Assembly (NCBI GenBank): GCA_946699065.1 | Contig: CAMPDV010001467.1 | Span: 45,190 to 109,189, forward strand | DNA length: 64,000 nucleotides | From: Loxodes magnus | Lineage: Eukaryota; Ciliophora; Karyorelictea; Loxodida; Loxodidae | Direction: 5' to 3' | Program-made: the position numbers and the translations under genes | Shown here: positions 57,561 through 64,000 of the stretch, one piece after another | Position numbering within the stretch: position 1 is the stretch's first letter | Layout of the letters: each line of letters starts with the position of its first letter | Notes under the pieces: model-generated | Seen by the model: the letters and a program-made list of their open reading frames with translations, nothing else | Told to the model about the DNA's origin: nothing | Database searches by the model: none

Positions 57561-58615
57561 GTGTGACCACTCATGGTCTTACAGGTACCTGTCTTGACGT
57601 CCCATAGTCTCACCGTCTAATCATAACTTCCCGATACGATGAACTCTGAATTACTGGATATAGCCACAGATCATACCTAATAAGTGTGACCACTCATGGT
57701 CTTACAGGTACCTGTCTTGACGTCCCATAGTCTCACCGTCTAATTTACACTTCCCGATACGATGAACTCTGAATTACTGGATATAGCCACAGAACATACA
57801 TAATTAGTGTGACCACTCATGGTCTTACAGGTACCTGTCTTGACGTCCCATAGTCTCACCGTCTAATCTACACTTCCCGATACGATGAACTCTGAATTAC
57901 TGGATATAGCCACAGCATATACCTAATTAGTGTGACCACTCATGGTCTTACAGGTACCTGTCTTGACGTCCCATAGTCTCACCGTCTAATCTACACTTCC
58001 CGATACGATGAACTCTGAATTACTGGATATAGCCACAGAACATACATAATTTGTGTGACCACTCATGGTCTTACAGGTACCTGTCTTGACGTCCCATAGT
58101 CTCACCGTCTAATCTACACTTCCCGATACGATGAACTCTGAATTACTGGATATAGCCACAGATCATGCCTAATTAGTGTGACCACTCATGGTCTTACAGG
58201 TACCTGTCTTGACGTCCCATAGTCTCACCGTATTATCTCTACTTCCCGATACGATGAACTCTGAATTACTGGATATAGCCACAGATCATACCTAATAAGT
58301 GTGACCACTCATGGTCTTACAGGTACCTGTCTTGACGTCCCATAGTCTCACCGTCGAATCTACACTTCCCGATACGATGAACTCTGAATTACTGGATATA
58401 GCCACAGAACATACATAATTTGTGTGACCACTCATGGTCTTACAGGTACCTGTCTTGACGTCCCATAGTCTCACCGTATTATCTCTACTTCCCGATACGA
58501 TGAACTCTGAATTACTGGATATAGCCACAGATCATACCTAATAAGTGTGACCACTCATGGTCTTACAGGTACCTGTCTTGACGTTCCATAGTCTCACCGT
58601 CTAATCATAACTTCC
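57561..58615 (-). pseudogene. WD40 frame block 13, about 9 units
   Basis: Bounded by a 2-bp insertion at about 57560 and the S20-G21 deletion at about 58615. Includes a two-blade stop-free stretch (58292-58528). Confidence 0.5.
58292..58528 (-). pseudogene. Stop-free segment, copy of 53369-53605
   Basis: Identical peptide 4923 bp downstream (40 units plus 3 bases of net insertion). Confidence 0.42.
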
Positions 58616-60021
58616 GATACGATGAACTCTGAATTACTGGATATAGCCACAGATCATACCTAATTAGTGTGACCACTCATGATTTTACAGGTACCTGTCT
58701 TGACGTCCCATAGTCTCACCGTCTAATCTACACTTCCCGATACGATGAACTCTGAATTACTGGATATAGCCACAGATCATACCTAATAAGTGTGACCACT
58801 CATGGTCTTACAGGTACCTGTCTTGACGTCCCATAGTCTCACCGTCGAATCTACACTTCCCGATACGATGAACTCTGAATTACTGGATATAGCCACAGAT
58901 CATACCTAATTTGTGTGACCACTCATGGTCTTACAGGTACCTGTCTTGACGTACCATAGTCTCACCGTCTAATCTACACTTCCCGATACGATGAACTCTG
59001 AATTACTGGATATAGCCACAGAACATACATAATTTGTGTGACCACTCATGGTCTTACAGGTACCTGTCTTGACGTCCCATAGTCTCACCGTCTAATCTAC
59101 ACTTCCCGATACGATGAACTCTGAATTACTGGATATAGCCAAAGATCATACATAATTTGTGTGACCACTCATGGTCTTACAGGTACCTGTCTTGACGTCC
59201 CATAGTCTCACCGTCTAATCTACACTTCCCGATACGATGAACTCTGAATTACTGGATATAGCCACAGATCATACCTAATAAGTGTGACCACTCATGGTCT
59301 TACAGGTACCTGTCTTGACGTCCCATAGTCTCACCGTATTATCTCTACTTCCCGATACGATGAACTCTGAATTACTGGATATAGCCACAGATCATACCTA
59401 ATAAGTGTGACCACTCATGGTCTTACAGGTACCTGTCTTGACGTTCCATAGTCTCACCGTCTAATTTACACTTCCCGATACGATGAACTCTGAATTACTG
59501 GATATAGCCACAGATCATACCTAATAAGTGTGACCACTCATGGTCTTACAGGTACCTGTCTTGACGTCCCATAGTCTCACCGTCTAATTTACACTTCCCG
59601 ATACGATGAACTCTGAATTACTGGATATAGCCACAGAACATACATAATTAGTGTGACCACTCATGGTCTTACAGGTACCTGTCTTGACGTTCATTAGTCT
59701 CACCGTCTAATCTACACTTCCCGATACGATGAACTCTGAATTACTGGATATAGCCACAGATCATACCTAATTAGTGTGACCACTCATGGTCTTACAGGTA
59801 CCTGTCTTGACGTCCCATAGTCTCACCGTCTAATCTACACTTCCCGATACGATGAACTCTGAATTACTGGATATAGCCAAAGATTATACAGAACTAGTGT
59901 GACCACAGATGGTCTTACAGGTACCTGTCTTGACGTTCCATAGTCTCACCGTATAATCATAACTTCCCGATACGATGAACTCTGAATTACTGGATATAGC
60001 CACAGCATATACCTAATTAGT
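58616..60021 (-). pseudogene. WD40 frame block 14, about 11 units
   Basis: Repeats most of 56.4-57.6 kb at an offset of 2461 bp, and contains TAA at 59884-59886. Confidence 0.5.
59884..59886 (-). other. In-frame TAA at residue 7
   Basis: Third copy of the TAA haplotype, again 138 bp from a 2-bp insertion. Confidence 0.8.
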
Positions 60022-60335
60022 GTGTGACCACTCATGGTCTTACAGGTACCTGTCTTGACGTCCCATAGTCTCACCGTCTAATCATAACTTCCCGATACGA
60101 TGAACTCTGAATTACTGGATATAGCCACAGATCATACCTAATAAGTGTGACCACTCATGGTCTTACAGGTACCTGTCTTGACGTCCCATAGTCTCACCGT
60201 ATTATCTCTACTTCCCGATACGATGAACTCTGAATTACTGGATATAGCCACAGATCATACCTAATAAGTGTGACCACTCATGGTCTTACAGGTACCTGTC
60301 TTGACGTTCCATAGTCTCACCGTCTAATTTACACT

Positions 60336-60338
60336 TCA
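60336..60338 (-). other. TGA replacing conserved Gly21
   Basis: cttcacgat instead of cttcccgat converts GGA to TGA in the invariant SGS motif. It is the only stop that I found outside residues 5, 7 and 25 in the blade frame. Confidence 0.75.
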
Positions 60339-61730
60339 CGATACGATGAACTCTGAATTACTGGATATAGCCACAGAACATACATAATTTGTGTGACCAC
60401 TCATGGTCTTACAGGTACCTGTCTTGACGTCCCATAGTCTCACCGTATTATCTCTACTTCCCGATACGATGAACTCTGAATTACTGGATATAGCCACAGA
60501 TCATACCTAATAAGTGTGACCACTCATGGTCTTACAGGTACCTGTCTTGACGTTCATTAGTCTCACCGTCTAATCATAACTTCCCGATACGATGAACTCT
60601 GAATTACTGGATATAGCCACAGATCATACCTAATTAGTGTGACCACTCATGGTCTTACAGGTACCTGTCTTGACGTCCCATAGTCTCACCGTCTAATCTA
60701 CACTTCCCGATACGATGAACTCTGAATTACTGGATATAGCCAAAGATCATACATAATTTGTGTGACCACTCATGGTCTTACAGGTACCTGTCTTGACGTT
60801 CATTAGTCTCACCGTCTAATCTACACTTCCCGATACGATGAACTCTGAATTACTGGATATAGCCACAGATCATACCTAATAAGTGTGACCACTCATGGTC
60901 TTACAGGTACCTGTCTTGACGTCCCATAGTCTCACCGTATTATCTCTACTTCCCGATACGATGAACTCTGAATTACTGGATATAGCCACAGATCATACCT
61001 AATAAGTGTGACCACTCATGGTCTTACAGGTACCTGTCTTGACGTTCCATAGTCTCACCGTCTAATCTACACTTCCCGATACGATGAACTCTGAATTACT
61101 GGATATAGCCACAGATCATACCTAATAAGTGTGACCACTCATGGTCTTACAGGTACCTGTCTTGACGTCCCATAGTCTCACCGTATTATCTCTACTTCCC
61201 GATACGATGAACTCTGAATTACTGGATATAGCCACAGATCATACCTAATTAGTGTGACCACTCATGGTCTTACAGGTACCTGTCTTGACGTCCCATAGTC
61301 TCACCGTATTATCTCTACTTCCCGATACGATGAACTCTGAATCACTGGATATAGCCAAAGATCATACAGAACTAGTGTGACCACAGATGGTCTTACAGGT
61401 ACCTGTCTTGACGTCCCATAGTCTCACCGTCTAATCTACACTTCCCGATACGATGAACTCTGAATTACTGGATATAGCCACAGCATATACCTAATTAGTG
61501 TGACCACTCATGGTCTTACAGGTACCTGTCTTGACGTCCCATAGTCTCACCGTATTATCTCTACTTCCCGATACGATGAACTCTGAATTACTGGATATAG
61601 CCACAGATCATACATAATTAGTGTGACCACTCATGGTCTTACAGGTACCTGTCTTGACGTCCCATAGTCTCACCGTCGAATCATAACTTCCCGATACGAT
61701 GAACTCTGAATCACTGGATATAGCCAAAGA

Positions 61731-61733
61731 TTA
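61731..61733 (-). other. In-frame TAA at residue 7
   Basis: Fourth copy, 138 bp from the insertion at 61869. Confidence 0.8.
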
Positions 61734-61868
61734 TACAGAACTAGTGTGACCACAGATGGTCTTACAGGTACCTGTCTTGACGTCCCATAGTCTCACCGTA
61801 TAATCATAACTTCCCGATACGATGAACTCTGAATTACTGGATATAGCCACAGCATATACCTAATTAGT

Positions 61869-64000
61869 GTGTGACCACTCATGGTCTTACAGGTACCTGT
61901 CTTGACGTCCCATAGTCTCACCGTCTAATCATAACTTCCCGATACGATGAACTCTGAATTACTGGATATAGCCACAGATCATACCTAATAAGTGTGACCA
62001 CTCATGGTCTTACAGGTACCTGTCTTGACGTCCCATAGTCTCACCGTCGAATCTACACTTCCCGATACGATGAACTCTGAATTAATGGATATAGCCACAG
62101 ATCATACCTAATTTGTGTGACCACTCATGGTCTTGCAGGTACCTGTCTTGACGTCCCATAGTCTCACCGTCGAATCTACACTTCCCGATACGATGAACTC
62201 TGAATTACTGGATATAGCCACAGATCATACCTAATTTGTGTGACCACTCATGGTCTTACAGGTACCTGTCTTGACGTCCCATAGTCTCACCGTATTATCT
62301 ACACTTCCCGATACGATGAACTCTGAATTACTGGATATAGCCACAGCACATACCTAATTTGTGTGACCACTCATGGTCTTACAGGTACCTGTCTTGACGT
62401 CCCATAGTCTCACCGTATTATCTCTACTTCCCGATACGATGAACTCTGAATTACTGGATATAGCCACAGATCATACCTAATTTGTGTGACCACTCATGGT
62501 CTTACAGGTACCTGTCTTGACGTTCATTAGTCTCACCGTCTAATCATAACTTCCCGATACGATGAACTCTGAATTACTGGATATAGCCACAGATCATACC
62601 TAATTTGTGTGACCACTCATGGTCTTACAGGTACCTGTCTTGACGTACCATAGTCTCACCGTCTAATCTACACTTCCCGATACGATGAACTCTGAATTAC
62701 TGGATATAGCCACAGAACATACATAATTTGTGTGACCACTCATGGTCTTACAGGTACCTGTCTTGACGTCCCATAGTCTCACCGTCTAATCTACACTTCC
62801 CGATACGATGAACTCTGAATTACTGGATATAGCCAAAGATCATACATAATTTGTGTGACCACTCATGGTCTTACAGGTACCTGTCTTGACGTCCCATAGT
62901 CTCACCGTCTAATCTACACTTCCCGATACGATGAACTCTGAATTACTGGATATAGCCACAGATCATACCTAATAAGTGTGACCACTCATGGTCTTACAGG
63001 TACCTGTCTTGACGTCCCATAGTCTCACCGTATTATCTCTACTTCCCGATACGATGAACTCTGAATTACTGGATATAGCCACAGATCATACCTAATAAGT
63101 GTGACCACTCATGGTCTTACAGGTACCTGTCTTGACGTTCCATAGTCTCACCGTCGAATCTACACTTCCCGATACGATGAACTCTGAATCACTGGATATA
63201 GCCAAAGATCATACAGAACTAGTGTGACCACTCATGGTCTTACAGGTACCTGTCTTGACGTTCCATAGTCTCACCGTCTAATTTACACTTCCCGATACGA
63301 TGAACTCTGAATTACTGGATATAGCCACAGAACATACATAATTAGTGTGACCACTCATGGTCTTACAGGTACCTGTCTTGACGTCCCATAGTCTCACCGT
63401 CGAATCTACACTTCCCGATACGATGAACTCTGAATTACTGGATATAGCCACAGCATATACCTAATTAGTGTGACCACTCATGGTCTTACAGGTACCTGTC
63501 TTGACGTCCCATAGTCTCACCGTCTAATCTACACTTCCCGATACGATGAACTCTGAATTACTGGATATAGCCACAGATCATACCTAATTAGTGTGACCAC
63601 TCATGGTCTTACAGGTACCTGTCTTGACGTCCCATAGTCTCACCGTCTAATCTACACTTCCCGATACGATGAACTCTGAATTACTGGATATAGCCACAGA
63701 TCATACCTAATAAGTGTGACCACTCATGGTCTTACAGGTACCTGTCTTGACGTTCCATAGTCTCACCGTCTAATCATAACTTCCCGATACGATGAACTCT
63801 GAATTACTGGATATAGCCAAAGATCATACATAATTTGTGTGACCACTCATGGTCTTACAGGTACCTGTCTTGACGTCCCATAGTCTCACCGTATTATCTC
63901 TACTTCCCGATACGATGAACTCTGAATCACTGGATATAGCCAAAGATCATACAGAACTAGTGTGACCACAGATGGTCTTACAGGTACCTGTCTTGACGTC
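61869..64000 (-). pseudogene. WD40 frame block 16, about 17 units, open at the window end
   Basis: The frame continues to the right edge; the window stops 40 bp into unit 521. The N-terminal side of any gene (minus strand) therefore lies beyond 64000 and is not visible. Confidence 0.55.

Larger units (their letters stand above)
56400..60030. repeat. 20-unit higher-order repeat (2461 bp)
   Basis: The Asp31 to Tyr marker (gtacca) at 56490 and 58951 and the 2-bp insertions at 57561 and 60022 share the 2461-bp offset (20 units plus one base), so about 1.2 kb is duplicated as a block. Confidence 0.7.
60022..61868 (-). pseudogene. WD40 frame block 15, 15 units
   Basis: Between two 2-bp insertions. 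Carries TAA at 61731-61733, the only TGA outside residue 7 that I found (Gly21, 60336-60338), and two W30M/D31N blades near 60552 and 60799. Confidence 0.5.

Overview
The whole 64 kb window is one uninterrupted tandem array. It starts and ends inside the array, with no flanking sequence. The unit is 123 bp (41 codons). There are 520 complete units plus 40 bp of a 521st, beginning at 1, 124, 247 ... 63961; the small indels cancel exactly over the window. Read on the minus strand, every unit is one WD40 (beta-propeller blade) repeat with the hallmarks GH...SVAIS...[25 protein letters not shown]. I see no other gene, RNA gene, transposon or CRISPR in either strand. Repeat type, scale and about 43% GC in the unit suggest a eukaryotic genome, but nothing identifies the species.

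Numbering the unit G1 H2 ... W30 D31 ... S41, most units carry in-frame stop codons, and these are not scattered. TAG occurs at positions 5 (GHTN-x-V) and 25 (SGSxD-x-T). TGA, and in four copies TAA, occurs at position 7 (V-x-SV). I saw one exception, a TGA at Gly21. These three positions correspond to solvent-exposed, hypervariable sites known from fast-evolving WD40 repeats such as the fungal HET-E/HET-D/NWD family. Units without a stop show Tyr, Ser or Asn (5 or 25) or Cys or Tyr (7) there. Three readings remain: (a) a recoded genome (Gln would fit TAG and Trp or Cys would fit TGA); (b) a silent reservoir or pseudogene array derived from a diversifying WD40 gene; (c) a protein-derived macrosatellite.

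Layout. 1-16.8 kb: mixed units, seven 1-bp deletions and a large duplication (about 5.3-14.2 kb copied to about 14.3-22.3 kb). 16,838-50,178: 33.3 kb (about 271 units) held in a single reading frame, containing clear higher-order repeats of 28, 8, 9, 4, 14, 10 and 6 units. 50,179-64,000: a patch with five 2-bp insertions and three 1-bp deletions, D24N and D31Y variants, three of the four TAA codons and 20-unit higher-order repeats. The structure indicates repeated unequal crossing-over or gene conversion that shuffles a limited set of pre-existing variants.

All positions were read by eye. Boundaries of higher-order repeats are approximate to about one unit.
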